Source: Mycobacterium botniense (GTDB lineage: Bacteria > Actinomycetota > Actinomycetes > Mycobacteriales > Mycobacteriaceae). Taken from it: a DNA stretch of 64,000 bases. The notes under the pieces are model-generated. The model was not told the DNA's origin and did not search any database. It worked only from the letters and a program-made list of their open reading frames with translations. This document shows positions 1-9,120 of the stretch, in pieces. Position 1 is the first letter of the stretch; each line of letters opens with the position of its first letter. The position numbers and the translations under genes were made by a program. The stretch lies in assembly GCF_010723305.1 (NCBI RefSeq), contig NZ_BLKW01000004.1, forward strand, positions 1,984,001 to 2,048,000. The letters run 5' to 3'.

Positions 1-138
1 GCAGCTGGTGGACGGCGCCGCCGGGGTGGTCACGATGGTGCGGACGAATAACGCGACAGGGCCATTCACGGGTGATCGGTGACGTCACCCCGACTCTTCC
101 TGGCGCTATCTCCACCAGCCGGTGGCACAATTCACCAA

Positions 139-618
139 ATGCGCATGTCGGCCAAGGCGGAATACGCGGTGCGGGCGATGGTGCAGCTTGCCGCCGCCGA
201 CTGCGGAACGCTGATGACGACGGACGACCTCGCGACAGCCCAAGGTATACCGCCGCAGTTCCTCGTCGACATCCTCTCGGATTTGCGCGCCGACCGTCTG
301 GTACGCAGCCATCGCGGTCGCCAGGGAGGATACGAACTCGCCCGTCCTGCCACCGAGATCAGCATTGCCGACGTCCTGCGCTGCATTGACGGTCCCCTCG
401 CCAGCGTCCGCGATGTCAGACTCGGTGACCTGCCCTACTCCGGGCCTACCCAGGCGCTGGCCGACGTCTGGCGGGCACTTCGCGCCAGTATGCGCTCGGT
501 ACTGGAGAAAACGACCCTGGCAGATGTTGCGAGGGGTTCGCTACCAGCACACGTGACGCAGCTGGCCGCCGAGTATCGCGAGCAGGAACGCGTGTCCCGC
601 TACCGCATCGATGACTGA
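139..618 (+). CDS. Rrf2-family transcriptional regulator (Rv1287-like)
   Basis: Winged-helix regulator of the Rrf2/IscR family, 159 aa from ATG 139 (a second ATG lies at 145). The N-terminus [17 protein letters not shown] is the classic Rrf2 start. Next come the helix-turn-helix around residues 28-50 ([10 protein letters not shown]), the wing ([13 protein letters not shown]) and the motif [14 protein letters not shown]. Only two cysteines are visible (about C22 and C82), so the three-cysteine Fe-S ligand set of IscR/NsrR is absent and a cluster is unlikely. The sequence closely resembles M. tuberculosis Rv1287 as I recall it. There it lies beside the cysDN sulfate-assimilation genes, far from the Rv2901c region that follows here. 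Its target is unknown. An in-frame upstream extension to 79 exists but lacks family similarity. Confidence 0.88.
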   Translation: MRMSAKAEYAVRAMVQLAAADCGTLMTTDDLATAQGIPPQFLVDILSDLRADRLVRSHRGRQGGYELARPATEISIADVLRCIDGPLASVRDVRLGDLPYSGPTQALADVWRALRASMRSVLEKTTLADVARGSLPAHVTQLAAEYREQERVSRYRIDD

Positions 619-1175
619 CCCCGGGGCCGTGGCTAATTTCGCTGCGGATTGGCCCGGTTGAGAAACAGCTCGCAGCTGAGTTGGCCGGCGCTCCTGAGAA
701 AGTGTCATGACCAGCTATCACGTACACCGCTTCGGCCGTCGCGAATACTGCGCGCAGGCCCGTTCGATCAAACCACCGCCCCGCCATCAGCGACGCGGCC
801 GTCGCGGTGACCCGTGAGCCGTGGCGGCCCCGCGACCGGAGATTTCGAGCAGTGCCTTCTCCAGAGATTCGCGGGTTTCATCCCACGTCATCGCAGTACT
901 CGTCGGCCCGAAGCACGGTACCGCCCCAGGGTGAGGTTACCTCAGTGACATTCCCGGCGCGGAAACCGTCGAGCCGACCACGTGCTGGGCGCGAAAAACC
1001 GGGCTAATCAGACTAAAGGGTGCCAATCACAACGTTTCAACTGTCAGCAACGGGATATTGCACCGTGTGGAATCATGACTTAGGCGTCCACGGTCACGAT
1101 GCCGACGCGGCAGGGGCCGTTAATGTTCGACGCTATTGACAATTACCGTCGAAGTTGCGAAACGGGGACAACGTC
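619..1175. other. 557-bp intergenic stretch without a convincing gene
   Basis: No open frame here has a recognisable family signature. One short minus-strand frame (891 down to 787, 34 codons, beginning MTWDETRESLEKALLEI) reads like protein but has no Shine-Dalgarno sequence and ends quickly. It may be a gene fragment. The right part, about 1020-1175, is less GC-rich and is the likely promoter/leader for the GAF-ANTAR gene, with a TTGACA at 1136-1141 but no clear -10 at the right distance. Confidence 0.5.
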
Positions 1176-1940
1176 GTGAACGAAGTGAATGTCGGCGCGG
1201 GGGGCTCGCCGCCCGAGACGGCGACGCCAGACCCGGCGAATATTTTCGCCGCGCTGGCCGAAATCATCTACCAGGGCTCGGATCCCGCCGAAGTGTATGC
1301 GGCCATCTGCATCGCAGCGACCCTGGTCGTCCCCGGCTGCGATCATGCCAGCCTGCTGGTGCGCCGCAACGATCACTACGTCACGATCGGGGCCAGCGAC
1401 CGGATCGCTCAGCGCATCGACGATCTTGAACGCACCGTCGGTGATGGGCCCTGCCTCGACGCGATCGAGGAGGAAACCCCTCAGATCGACACCGACTTAA
1501 CGACACCGTCGGCCTGGCCCAATCTGGCCGCCCGCCTTGTTGCCGAGACACCAGTACGCGGAGCCATGGGGTTCCGCATCCTGGTGGACAAACGTAAGGT
1601 CGGCGCCCTCAACCTGTTCAGCGACACCCCCAACAGCTTCGACACCGAGTCCGCCCGGCGCGGCATTGTGCTGGCCTCGTTCGCCAGCGTGGCCATCAAC
1701 GCCATCGCTTCCGGGGAAGACGCCGCTACCCTGCGTCATGGACTGCTGAGCAACCGTGAGATCGGTAAGGCCATCGGGATGCTGATGCTCTTAGACGACA
1801 TCTCCGAGGAGGAAGCCTTCGACAAGCTGCGACGCTGCTCCCAAGAGATGAACATCAAGCTGGCCGATGTGGCGCGGGCGGTCATCGAAAACCGCGGTCG
1901 CCTGATCCTCAAACGCGATGGGCGCAGTCTCAACAGTTAG
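1176..1940 (+). CDS. GAF and ANTAR domain protein (putative RNA-binding antiterminator)
   Basis: Predicted sensory antiterminator, 254 aa. A GAF-type sensor domain occupies roughly residues 25-165, and a C-terminal ANTAR domain about 190-245 (LLSNREIGKAIGMLM ... DEAFDKLRRCSQ-like helices, then MNIKLADVARAVIEN). ANTAR domains bind paired hairpins in nascent mRNA and prevent termination. GAF domains sense small ligands or redox/light. I chose GTG 1176 because a purine-rich ACGGGGAC lies 8-12 nt upstream. An in-frame TTG at 1155 would add seven residues. The gene stands alone and converges on the DUF2469 gene 14 bp away. No histidine kinase domain is present and no RNA target is evident here. 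Confidence 0.85.
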   Translation: MNEVNVGAGGSPPETATPDPANIFAALAEIIYQGSDPAEVYAAICIAATLVVPGCDHASLLVRRNDHYVTIGASDRIAQRIDDLERTVGDGPCLDAIEEETPQIDTDLTTPSAWPNLAARLVAETPVRGAMGFRILVDKRKVGALNLFSDTPNSFDTESARRGIVLASFASVAINAIASGEDAATLRHGLLSNREIGKAIGMLMLLDDISEEEAFDKLRRCSQEMNIKLADVARAVIENRGRLILKRDGRSLNS

Positions 1941-1954
1941 CGCGGCTCACCGGG

Positions 1955-2260
1955 CTACTCCGGCAGCCTCAGTTCGGGTTTCTCGACCTCTTCGATGTTG
2001 ACGTCTTTGAAGGTGACGACCCGCACCTGCTTGACGAACCGGGCAGGCCGATACATATCCCACACCCAGGCGTCGGCCAGCCGCAGCTCGAAGTACACCT
2101 CACCGTCGGCGTTACGCGGCACCATCTCCACACTGTTCGCCAGGTAGAAGCGGCGCTCGGTTTCCACGACGTAGCTGAACTGGCCCACGATGTCCTTGTA
2201 TTCGCGGTACAGCGAGAGCTCCATCTCGGTTTCGTATTTCTCGAGATCTTCGGCACTCAT
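1955..2260 (-). CDS. DUF2469 conserved actinobacterial protein (Rv2901c orthologue)
   Basis: Small acidic protein of 101 aa, matching Rv2901c from MSAEDLEKYETEMEL to the C-terminus EVEKPELRLPE almost residue for residue as recalled. The family is confined to Actinobacteria, rich in acidic and aromatic residues (AWVWDMYRPARF), and lacks a signal peptide or membrane segment. Its function is not established. The start is ATG 2260. The open frame continues 22 codons upstream, but those residues are not conserved. It is the last gene of the minus-strand run rplS-lepB-rnhB-this gene, with a gap of 78 bp to rnhB. Confidence 0.93.
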   Translation of the reverse strand: MSAEDLEKYETEMELSLYREYKDIVGQFSYVVETERRFYLANSVEMVPRNADGEVYFELRLADAWVWDMYRPARFVKQVRVVTFKDVNIEEVEKPELRLPE

Positions 2261-2338
2261 CTGCTCAGCCGTCCTTCTGCTGTGCCAAACTGTCCCGCTC
2301 GTTGGTGGGCCACGCGCACGGCCCACCTCGCCACCGGG

Positions 2339-3073
2339 CTAGTCCCATCTTTCCCTACCGCCATCGGCCGCGTTCGTTCGGTGGGTCGGCGTGAATTCGG
2401 CCAGCACCCGGCTACCCGCTCCGCTGGCCACCCGCCGCACGTTGATGAACGAGTACCGGTGTTCAGGGCACGGGCCCAGCCGCATTAGCGCCGCGCTGTG
2501 CGCAGGGGTGCTGTAACCTTTGTGCTCAGCAAACCCGTAGCCCGGGTGCTTGGCGTCCATCGCGACCATGGCCCGGTCTCGGCTCACCTTTGCCAGCACA
2601 CTGGCTGCGGCGATGCAGGCCGCGGTCGCGTCGCCGTCGATCACCGGCAGCGACGGCATCGGCAATCCGGGCACGCGAAAACCGTCGCTGAGCACATACC
2701 CGGGCCGCACCGAAAGGCCAGCCACGGCCCGGCGCATGCCTTCGATATTGGCCGCGTGTACCCCGCGCCGGTCCACTTCCGCCGGTGAGATGAACACCAC
2801 ATGGTAGGCCAGCGCGGAGCGGCAAATCAGCGGGAACAACTTCTCTCGGGTCTTCTCGTTGAGCTTCTTCGAATCATCGAGCGCAGCGAGGCTTTCCCAC
2901 CGTCCGGGGCCGAGCATGCAGGCCGCCACCACAAGCGGGCCCGCGCACGCCCCGCGACCCACCTCATCGACTCCGGCAACCGGTCCCAGACCACTGCGAT
3001 ACAGCGCGGACTCCAGGGTGCGCAGCCCGGCTGATTTACGGATCACCGTCCGCGGCGGCCACGTACCGGCCAT
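2339..3073 (-). CDS. rnhB: Ribonuclease HII
   Basis: RNase HII cleaves the RNA strand of RNA-DNA hybrids and starts removal of single ribonucleotides misincorporated in DNA. The 244-aa protein has the family motif [15 protein letters not shown] (catalytic Asp and Glu), the following LDDSKKL, LSDGF and AKVSRDR, and the C-terminal [18 protein letters not shown] 3073 ([14 protein letters not shown]) fits the family start, and an in-frame extension of 20 codons upstream overlaps lepB. The lepB stop lies only 2 nt upstream, so translation is likely coupled. The C-terminal tail after about residue 215 is low-complexity and poorly conserved. Confidence 0.95.
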   Translation of the reverse strand: MAGTWPPRTVIRKSAGLRTLESALYRSGLGPVAGVDEVGRGACAGPLVVAACMLGPGRWESLAALDDSKKLNEKTREKLFPLICRSALAYHVVFISPAEVDRRGVHAANIEGMRRAVAGLSVRPGYVLSDGFRVPGLPMPSLPVIDGDATAACIAAASVLAKVSRDRAMVAMDAKHPGYGFAEHKGYSTPAHSAALMRLGPCPEHRYSFINVRRVASGAGSRVLAEFTPTHRTNAADGGRERWD

Positions 3074-3075
3074 GG

Positions 3076-3930
3076 CTAATTCCCCTGTTGTGGATCCACG
3101 GCGCGTATCAGGCCCCATCGCGATGGCGGCCACACGATGAACCGGGCCTTGCCGATGACATTAGCCACCGGAACGGTTCCCGACATCGGATCGCCGGTGC
3201 ACAGCAAACCTTTCAAGGCATCAGCGGGGATGCTGGTACAGTGCGCACGCGAATCAGCGGAGTGGGTCCGGTTATCCCCCATCACCCACAGCCGGCCGGG
3301 CGGGACGGTGACCGGCCCGAACTCGCTGCCCAGGCACGGGTAGACCGACGGGTCGGCCATCAGCGTGGCCGGGTCCAGATACGGCTCTTTCACCGGCTTC
3401 CCGTCGACTGTCAAGCCGGTGTTGTTTCGGCATTGCACGGTCTGCCCGCCTACCGCGATGACCCGCTTGACCAGGTCGTTTTCGTCAGGAGGCACAAAGC
3501 CCACAAACGAGAGCGCGTTTTGCAGCCAGCGCAGGACGGTGTTGTGCGAGCGGATCGACTTGTATCCGGCGTTCCAGGCCGGGGGCCCCTTGAAAACGAT
3601 GACGTCACCGGGACGGGGTGAGCTGAAACGGTAGCTGAGCTTGTCCACCATGATGCGGTCGCCGACGCAGCCTGAACAGCCGTGCAGGGTGGGCTCCATG
3701 GATTCCGACGGAATGAGGTACGGGCGCGCCACGAAGGTCAGCATGAGGTAGTAGAGAAGTACCGCGATCGACGCCAGCAGCACGGTTTCCCGGAAGACGG
3801 CTCGTTTCTTGCGTTTCGCCTCGTCGTCGGCGACTCCGTCGGTGCTTGCCGGGTCGCGGGTAGACACCCGGGGCTCGGCGGGAGGGGAGTCGGGCTGGCC
3901 TTCAGATGACGAATCCGTGGTTTCGGTCAC
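3076..3930 (-). CDS. lepB: Signal peptidase I
   Basis: Membrane-bound type I signal peptidase that removes signal peptides from exported proteins. It is 284 aa from GTG 3930. A disordered acidic N-terminal cytoplasmic region of about 60 aa precedes one transmembrane helix (about 65-85, [19 protein letters not shown]). The catalytic Ser is in the motif [12 protein letters not shown], and the general-base Lys is in [10 protein letters not shown]. Box D/E residues include [14 protein letters not shown]. Paired cysteines (GCSGCVGD) lie just after the active-site serine. The GTG start gives VTETTDS, as in the M. tuberculosis protein. The alternative ATG 3972 adds 14 unconserved residues. Confidence 0.95.
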   Translation of the reverse strand: MTETTDSSSEGQPDSPPAEPRVSTRDPASTDGVADDEAKRKKRAVFRETVLLASIAVLLYYLMLTFVARPYLIPSESMEPTLHGCSGCVGDRIMVDKLSYRFSSPRPGDVIVFKGPPAWNAGYKSIRSHNTVLRWLQNALSFVGFVPPDENDLVKRVIAVGGQTVQCRNNTGLTVDGKPVKEPYLDPATLMADPSVYPCLGSEFGPVTVPPGRLWVMGDNRTHSADSRAHCTSIPADALKGLLCTGDPMSGTVPVANVIGKARFIVWPPSRWGLIRAVDPQQGN

Positions 3931-3984
3931 GACATCAGCGTAGCCAGCAGCGTCGGCGGTACCGTGCGGCAATCAAGGTTCGGC

Positions 3985-4326
3985 TCAGCGCTTCTCCTTG
4001 ATCTTGGCCTTTTTGCCACGAAGTTCTCGCAGGTAGTACAGCTTGGCGCGGCGGACATCACCCCTGGTCACCACTTCGATGTGGTCGATGTTGGGCGAAT
4101 GCACCGGGAAGGTGCGTTCCACTCCGACCCCATAGCTCTCCTTACGCACCGTGAATGTTTCGCGGACACCCCCGCCCTGGCGGCGCAGCACCACACCCTT
4201 GAACACCTGGATACGCTCTTTGGCGCCCTCGATCACCTTGACATGCACGTTGACCGTGTCACCGGGGCCGAAGTCCGGGATATCGTCACGCAGCGACGCT
4301 TTGTCGATGAAATCCAGCGTGTTCAT
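3985..4326 (-). CDS. rplS: 50S ribosomal protein L19
   Basis: Ribosomal protein L19, 113 aa ([27 protein letters not shown] to KAKIKEKR), located at the 30S-50S interface. It has the family motifs [46 protein letters not shown] and [16 protein letters not shown]. The start ATG 4326 is preceded by an AAGGAAG Shine-Dalgarno. It is first in the minus-strand run rplS-lepB-rnhB. In many bacteria rplS joins rpsP-rimM-trmD. Here that group lies just beyond the inserted, oppositely oriented lppW. Confidence 0.97.
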   Translation of the reverse strand: MNTLDFIDKASLRDDIPDFGPGDTVNVHVKVIEGAKERIQVFKGVVLRRQGGGVRETFTVRKESYGVGVERTFPVHSPNIDHIEVVTRGDVRRAKLYYLRELRGKKAKIKEKR

Positions 4327-4628
4327 CGGATACTTCCTTGCAAGTCGCGGCCACGGGCAACCACTCGCACCCGACAGGTGCCGGTGGTCGCCGCGCCGAT
4401 GGGCTCAGGCTTCGGGGCGCATCTCGCAACCGTCGGGCACGCCCGCCCGGTGCAGACAACTGCTCAATTGTGCCAGATGGTGCGCGTGCGGCGGAAATCA
4501 CAGCACCCAACGGCAACACCCCAGATGCGGTGCGGGTTCGGGCGCGCTGAGCGGGGCCGCTATCCGACACGCCGGGCAGACGGCTGTGCCGAACCCGGAT
4601 TTGTGGTCTGCTGGTGCCGAGGAGGGCT
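4327..4628. other. Divergent intergenic region between rplS and lppW
   Basis: About 300 bp with no supported gene. It must hold the promoters of rplS (leftward) and lppW (rightward). An AT-richer patch around 4455-4485 contains CAACTGCTCAATTG, an imperfect inverted repeat that could be an operator or -10 region. I could not assign promoter boxes with confidence. Confidence 0.5.
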
Positions 4629-5537
4629 ATGCGAGCGCACTCACCCCTGGTGCTGGCCACCGTCACCGCGGCGGTGCTGCTGGTGTCCGGGTGTGAGGCG
4701 AAGGTGTACGGCGTGCCCGTGCGGGTCTCCGCCACACCTGCGGCGACTCTGGCATCGCCGTTGGCCCGGGCGATTCTGCCGTCTCTGGCGCCACCGGACG
4801 CCGCGTTCGCCGGGCTCCGGGCACGCATCCAGCGGGCCACTGAAGAAGCCGCCGGCGACGGCGCCACCATCTCGGTGGCGGTACTGGACCGTGCCACCCG
4901 CCAGATGGTCGCCAACGGCAACAGCGAGATCGTCGCCACCGCGTCGGTCGCCAAGCTGTTCATCGCGGACGATCTGCTGCTGCGGGAGGCCCAGGGCAAA
5001 GTCAGCCTTGCACCGCAAGACCGCCGGTCACTGGAGGTCATGCTGCGGTCATCCGACGACGACGCAGCCGAGAAATTCTGGAATCAAGACGGCGGCAACG
5101 CCATCATCACCCAGGTCGCCGCGCGCTACGGACTGGCCTCGACCATCCCGCCCGGTGACGGGCGTTGGTGGAACACGGTCAGCTCAGTGCCCGATCTGAT
5201 CCGTTATTACGACATGTTGCTCGACGGTTCCGGCGGCCTGGCGCCGGAACAGACCGACATCATCATCAGCAACCTGGCCCGGTCCACCGCCACCGGAATC
5301 GACGGCTACCCGCAGCGGTTCGGCATCCCGGATGGCTTGTACGCCGAACCGGTTGCGGTCAAACAGGGGTGGATGTGCTGCATCGGCGACAACTGGATGC
5401 ACCTTTCGACCGGTGTGGTCGGCACAAACCGACGGTACGTCGTGGTGATCGAGTCGCTGCAGCCGTCCGATGACGGTGTCGCGCGCGCGACAATCACCCA
5501 CGCCGTTCAGACCATCTTTCCCGGCGGCAGAATCTGA
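4629..5537 (+). CDS. lppW: Lipoprotein LppW, beta-lactamase/PBP-like fold
   Basis: Predicted secreted lipoprotein, 302 aa. The N-terminal signal ends in a lipobox (LLVSGC, Cys about residue 22). The mature part has a serine-hydrolase-like layout: SxxK as TASVAKLF, an SSDDDA motif in the SxN position, and KQGWMCC in the KTG position. The true KTG is therefore altered, and enzymatic activity is uncertain. The sequence matches M. tuberculosis LppW closely (SDGRWWNT-like region, DGYPQRFGIPDGLYAEP). ATG 4629 is preceded by GAGGAGGG. An upstream in-frame GTG at 4614 would place that sequence inside the gene. It converges on trmD 60 bp away. Confidence 0.9.
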   Translation: MRAHSPLVLATVTAAVLLVSGCEAKVYGVPVRVSATPAATLASPLARAILPSLAPPDAAFAGLRARIQRATEEAAGDGATISVAVLDRATRQMVANGNSEIVATASVAKLFIADDLLLREAQGKVSLAPQDRRSLEVMLRSSDDDAAEKFWNQDGGNAIITQVAARYGLASTIPPGDGRWWNTVSSVPDLIRYYDMLLDGSGGLAPEQTDIIISNLARSTATGIDGYPQRFGIPDGLYAEPVAVKQGWMCCIGDNWMHLSTGVVGTNRRYVVVIESLQPSDDGVARATITHAVQTIFPGGRI

Positions 5538-5597
5538 TCTTCACCCGTCGACGCGTCAGCGCAGATTCCGCCGGCGACATCGCACCCGCAGCTGCGC

Positions 5598-6272
5598 CTA
5601 AAGCAGGTCCGGACGGTGTTCACGGGTGCGTTGCAACGAGGCCGCCCGGCGCCATTGCGCGATGCGTGCGTGGTCACCGGACAGCAGCACCGCGGGCACA
5701 TCCAGGCCGCGCCAGGTCGGCGGCCGGGTATAACACGGTCCCTCCAGCAGGCCCTGCGAATGCGAATCGTCCTGAAGTGATTCCGGATTGCCGACGACAC
5801 CCGCTACCAGCCGGACCACGGCCTCAATCATCACCAGGGCCGCTGGTTCTCCTCCGGGCAGCACATAGTCTCCGATGGAGACCTCCTCGACACGCATCCG
5901 CCGAGCGGCGTCCTCGATGACCCGCTGGTCGATCCCCTCGTAGCGGCCGCAGGCGAACACCAGATGCGCCTCGCCGCTCCACCGCCGCGCCGTCGCCTGG
6001 GTGAACAGCACACCAGCGGGGGTAGGCACAACCAAAAGCGTTTCTTGCGAACAGATTTCGTCGAGAGCTTCACCCCACACCGGGGCTTTCATCACCATCC
6101 CGGGACCCCCACCGTAGGGGACATCGTCGACCGACCGGTGCAGATCGTGGGTCCAACGCCGCAGGTCGTGCACGTGCAGGTCGATCAGCCCCGCCTGGAT
6201 CGCCTTGCCCGTCAATGATTGACGCAGCGGCTCCAGATAGGCGGGGAAGATGGTGACGACGTCGATACGCAC
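5598..6272 (-). CDS. trmD: tRNA (guanine-N1)-methyltransferase
   Basis: Methylates G37 in tRNAs that read CNN-type codons, which prevents +1 frameshifting. The enzyme is 224 aa, SPOUT class. N-terminal [16 protein letters not shown], the substrate loop [17 protein letters not shown], and the SAM-binding trefoil-knot segment [12 protein letters not shown] ... [24 protein letters not shown] are all present. It is last in the operon rpsP-khpA-rimM-trmD, with 2 nt separating it from the rimM stop/start junction. Confidence 0.96.
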   Translation of the reverse strand: MRIDVVTIFPAYLEPLRQSLTGKAIQAGLIDLHVHDLRRWTHDLHRSVDDVPYGGGPGMVMKAPVWGEALDEICSQETLLVVPTPAGVLFTQATARRWSGEAHLVFACGRYEGIDQRVIEDAARRMRVEEVSIGDYVLPGGEPAALVMIEAVVRLVAGVVGNPESLQDDSHSQGLLEGPCYTRPPTWRGLDVPAVLLSGDHARIAQWRRAASLQRTREHRPDLL

Positions 6273-6274
6273 GG

Positions 6275-6793
6275 CTAGCTCAGATCCAGTAGACCCGCGG
6301 GTGGGTCGATCTCGACCGTCGCATCATCCAGCGATACCGACGTCACGATCGCTCGGACGAACGGCACCAGCACCTCCTGGCCGGTGCCGCATCGGATCGC
6401 CAACAACTCACCGGCGGCGGTGTGCAGCACTTCGGCAACGATGCCGACGTCCTGCCCCGCCGTGGTGCGGACCCGAAGGCCTTCCAATTGGTGGTCGTAG
6501 TAGGTGTCCGGCTCATCGATGGGTGGCAGGTCACCGGAATCGATGATGAATGAGCTTCCCCGCAGCGCATCGGCGGCGTCCCGGTCGGCCACCCCGGCCA
6601 ATCGCAGCAGCAGCCGCGGCCCGTGCCGGCGGACCGCGTCCACGACATAGTGACGTTCCTGGTTGTCGGATCCCCTGGCGCGCAGCGCCGCGCCCGGCGC
6701 GAACCGCGCATCGGGGTCGTCGGTGTGCACTTCGACGACGACTTCGCCGCTGGTGCCGTGCGCTTTGACGACGCGCCCGACTAGTAGCTCCAT
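6275..6793 (-). CDS. rimM: 16S rRNA processing protein RimM
   Basis: Assembly factor for the 30S head domain that binds S19. It is 172 aa with an N-terminal beta-barrel domain ([33 protein letters not shown]) and a C-terminal PRC-barrel ([13 protein letters not shown] to [13 protein letters not shown]). It sits between khpA and trmD in the usual ribosome-maturation operon, 23 bp downstream of khpA. Confidence 0.96.
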   Translation of the reverse strand: MELLVGRVVKAHGTSGEVVVEVHTDDPDARFAPGAALRARGSDNQERHYVVDAVRRHGPRLLLRLAGVADRDAADALRGSSFIIDSGDLPPIDEPDTYYDHQLEGLRVRTTAGQDVGIVAEVLHTAAGELLAIRCGTGQEVLVPFVRAIVTSVSLDDATVEIDPPAGLLDLS

Positions 6794-6816
6794 GAGAGCT
6801 CCATCGCAGGGATTCG

Positions 6817-7059
6817 CTACTGGTCGGTGTCCACCACGTCCACGCGGATACCGCGGCCACCGATACCGGCGACCAGAGTGCGCAACGCGGTCGCGGTGCG
6901 TCCCCCGCGACCGATCACCTTGCCCAGGTCGTCAGGATGGACATGCACTTCGACCGTGCGCCCGCGCCGGCTGGTCACAAGACGCACGCGGACGTCGTCG
7001 GGATTGTCGACGATCCCACGGACCAGGTGCTCGACAGCGTCGACGATGACGGTACTCAT
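6817..7059 (-). CDS. khpA: KH-domain RNA-binding protein KhpA
   Basis: Small single-KH-domain RNA-binding protein (80 aa) with the GxxG loop in [15 protein letters not shown]. It is the orthologue of Rv2908c. The KhpA family binds RNA, often with KhpB, and in actinobacteria and firmicutes influences cell-wall growth and mRNA levels. The chosen start, ATG 7059 ([18 protein letters not shown]), matches the family. An in-frame extension by four codons to 7071 overlaps the end of rpsP. The gap to the rpsP stop is 8 nt, so both genes are probably co-translated. Confidence 0.94.
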   Translation of the reverse strand: MSTVIVDAVEHLVRGIVDNPDDVRVRLVTSRRGRTVEVHVHPDDLGKVIGRGGRTATALRTLVAGIGGRGIRVDVVDTDQ

Positions 7060-7067
7060 GACACCGG

Positions 7068-7586
7068 TCAACGGTCGGTGGCCGCGTCGGCCCGGTCAGC
7101 GTCCCCGCCCGGCGGGTTTGTCTCCTCAGCGTGGCCGGGCCGCTCAGCCTCGTCCTGGTCCTCGTCGCCCGCGGCCTTCTTGGCGGCGGCTTTCTTCGCC
7201 GGACTCTTCTTCTTGGGCTTGGCGGCCTCGGTGGTGGGCGCACCTTCAGCGGCGGCGAGCGCGGCGTTGAACAGTTCCAGTTTGCTGGGCTTGGGTGGTG
7301 GTTTTCTCAACCGGCCTTCGGCGCCGGGCAGTCCCTTGAACTTCTGCCAGTCGCCGGTGATCTTCAGCAGCTTGAGGACGGGTTCGGTGGGCTGGGCGCC
7401 CACCGAAAGCCAGTACTGCGCACGCTCGGAGTTGATTTCGATAAGGCTCGGCTCTTCTTTGGGGTGGTAGCGACCGATGATCTCGATCGCACGCCCGTCC
7501 CGCCGGGTTCGCGCATCGGCGACGGCGATTCGGTACTGGGGGTTGCGGATCTTGCCAAGCCGCGTGAGCTTGATCTTCACAGCCAT
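7068..7586 (-). CDS. rpsP: 30S ribosomal protein S16 with long charged tail
   Basis: Ribosomal protein S16. The conserved core is residues 1-85 ([30 protein letters not shown]). A long mycobacterial C-terminal tail follows, rich in Lys, Ala, Glu and Asp ([16 protein letters not shown] then acidic). Total length is 172 aa, about twice that of E. coli S16 and like the 162-aa M. tuberculosis protein. ATG 7586 is clearly correct. A longer open frame upstream has no S16 similarity. It is first of rpsP-khpA-rimM-trmD. About 168 bp of leader and promoter sequence separate it from the SnoaL-like gene. Confidence 0.96.
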   Translation of the reverse strand: MAVKIKLTRLGKIRNPQYRIAVADARTRRDGRAIEIIGRYHPKEEPSLIEINSERAQYWLSVGAQPTEPVLKLLKITGDWQKFKGLPGAEGRLRKPPPKPSKLELFNAALAAAEGAPTTEAAKPKKKSPAKKAAAKKAAGDEDQDEAERPGHAEETNPPGGDADRADAATDR

Positions 7587-7754
7587 AATGACGCGAATAC
7601 TCCTGTGGGTGTCACGCTGCAATTCAGCGGCCCGGGCAGGATGCCCGGACCCGGTTTTGCCTCGCGTGTGTGACCACCGCGCAGCAGTTCCTCGCACGGC
7701 GCACAAGCGCTTATTGTGCCAGAGCAATATCGGGTGGTCGAAATTCGCCCGGTG

Positions 7755-8174
7755 TCAGGGACGCCGGTCGAAGCATTTGATCTCGGTTCGGCGGCTCATC
7801 CGCCAACCCTCGGGTGTGCGGACGAACTCGTCGTCATACCAGAGACCCAGCAGCATGGTGCCGGGGCGCTCGCCCCCAAACACCATCGGGTTGAAACAGA
7901 ACGTCCGCGCGGTGGCGGAGTCACCGGACAGCCGGATCGATGGCAGACCCAGCATATGCGCGTAATTGAGGAAGTTCGGCAGCACCTCGGCAAGCCATGC
8001 CTTCACCTGCGGGTAACGGCCGTCGATACCGCCCATCGCGCGGTAGTCGATATAGGCGTCCGGTGTGAATACGTGGTCGAGATCGTCGAATCGGCGCGTG
8101 TCGATCGCGGTGGAATAGGCGACCAGCAGCTGCTGGATCTCCAATCGGTCAGAAATTTCAGCCTGGCTCAACAT
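7755..8174 (-). CDS. SnoaL-like/NTF2-fold protein (Rv2910c orthologue)
   Basis: 139-aa protein of the NTF2/SnoaL-like superfamily: N-terminal helix LSQAEISDRLEIQQLLVAYSTAIDTRRFDDLD, then VFTPDAYIDYRAMGG, and C-terminal strands GLWYDDEFVRTPEGWRMSRRTEIKCFD. Such folds include limonene-epoxide hydrolase-like and steroid-isomerase-like enzymes as well as inactive ligand binders. The substrate cannot be read from sequence. I set ATG 8174 (MLSQAEIS) as the start by similarity to Rv2910c. An upstream frame runs into dacB2's 5' region. It is transcribed divergently from dacB2 across 76 bp. Confidence 0.85.
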   Translation of the reverse strand: MLSQAEISDRLEIQQLLVAYSTAIDTRRFDDLDHVFTPDAYIDYRAMGGIDGRYPQVKAWLAEVLPNFLNYAHMLGLPSIRLSGDSATARTFCFNPMVFGGERPGTMLLGLWYDDEFVRTPEGWRMSRRTEIKCFDRRP

Positions 8175-8250
8175 GCCTTGATTCAACACTGTGCCCTCAG
8201 TGCTTGGCACCCGACCGGGCGCGGGGCCCGGGCCGTTAAGCTGGGCAGCC

Positions 8251-9120
8251 ATGCGGACACTCTTGGCCGCTGCCGGCGTGGTCATATGCTGCGGCGCGGC
8301 CGCGGTCAGCGCGCGGGCCGACAACAGCGTGCAACCGGTGGGCTCGGTGCCGATACCGGAGGGGCCGGCACAAACCTGGATCGTCGCCGATATGGACAGC
8401 GGTCACGTGCTGGCCGCCCGAGACGAGAACGTGCGTCACCCGCCGGCCAGCACGATCAAAGTTTTGTTAGCGCTGGTGGCGCTCGACGAGCTGAGCTTAG
8501 ATTCCACCGTGGTCGCCGACGAAGCCGACGCCAGCGTCGAGTGCAGCTGTGTCGGTGTCAGGGCCGGCCGCACCTACACCGCACGCCAACTCCTCGACGG
8601 GCTGCTGCTGGCCTCGGGTAACGACGCTGCCAACACGCTGGCGCACATGGTGGGCGGGGAGTCCGCAGCCGTGGCCAAGATGAATGCCAAGGCCCAAGCC
8701 CTGGGCGCGGTCAACACCCAGGCGTCCACCCCCTCGGGGTTGGACGGCCCCGCGGGCCCGGGTTGGTCGACCGCGCACGACTTGGCGGTCATCTTCCGGG
8801 CAGCGATGGCCAATCCGGTGTTCGCGCAGATCACCGCGGAGCCGTCGGCGACATTCCCCACCGATCACGGTGACCGCCAGCTGGTCAACCAGGACGAATT
8901 GCTGCAGCGCTATCCGGGCGCGATCGGCGGCAAAACCGGGTTCACCGATGCTGCCCGCAAGACGTTCGTCGGCGCGGCTGCGCGCAATGGTCGCCGGCTG
9001 GTCATCGCCATGATGTACGGGCTGGTACGTGACGGCGGACCGACGTATTGGGATCAGGCCGCCAGCCTGCTCGACTGGGGCTTCGCCCTTAACCCGCAGT
9101 CGAGCGTCGGCATGTTGTAG
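8251..9120 (+). CDS. dacB2: D,D-carboxypeptidase DacB2 (penicillin-binding, S11)
   Basis: Exported serine D,D-carboxypeptidase that trims peptidoglycan stem peptides, 289 aa. The signal peptide is about residues 1-24 (LLAAAGVVICCGAAAVSA). All three catalytic motifs are intact: SxxK in PPASTIKVL, SxN in LASGNDAAN, and KTG in GGKTGFTD. ATG 8251 is used. The open frame runs 20 codons further upstream without signal-peptide character. Two cysteines (ECSCVGV) may form a disulfide in the periplasm. It converges on the amidohydrolase gene with 275 bp between. Confidence 0.94.
   Translation: MRTLLAAAGVVICCGAAAVSARADNSVQPVGSVPIPEGPAQTWIVADMDSGHVLAARDENVRHPPASTIKVLLALVALDELSLDSTVVADEADASVECSCVGVRAGRTYTARQLLDGLLLASGNDAANTLAHMVGGESAAVAKMNAKAQALGAVNTQASTPSGLDGPAGPGWSTAHDLAVIFRAAMANPVFAQITAEPSATFPTDHGDRQLVNQDELLQRYPGAIGGKTGFTDAARKTFVGAAARNGRRLVIAMMYGLVRDGGPTYWDQAASLLDWGFALNPQSSVGML

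Noticed and set aside
1..82. Either an upstream gene's C-terminus (frame ending TGA 80-82) or a minus-strand start at GTG 70
   Set aside because: Too short to decide between a 3' fragment and a divergent 5' end; both frames are plausible, so I did not list a gene.
787..891. 34-codon minus-strand frame beginning MTWDETRESLEKALLEI
   Set aside because: Amino-acid composition looks protein-like, but there is no ribosome-binding site, no homology I recognise, and it ends after 34 codons; kept only as a note in the intergenic entry.
3964..5199. Long plus-strand open frame through rplS and lppW
   Set aside because: Shadow of rplS and lppW in another frame; no family signature and unlike codon use.
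5538..5597. Hairpin between lppW and trmD
   Set aside because: Short GC pairings only; nothing better than chance in this base composition.
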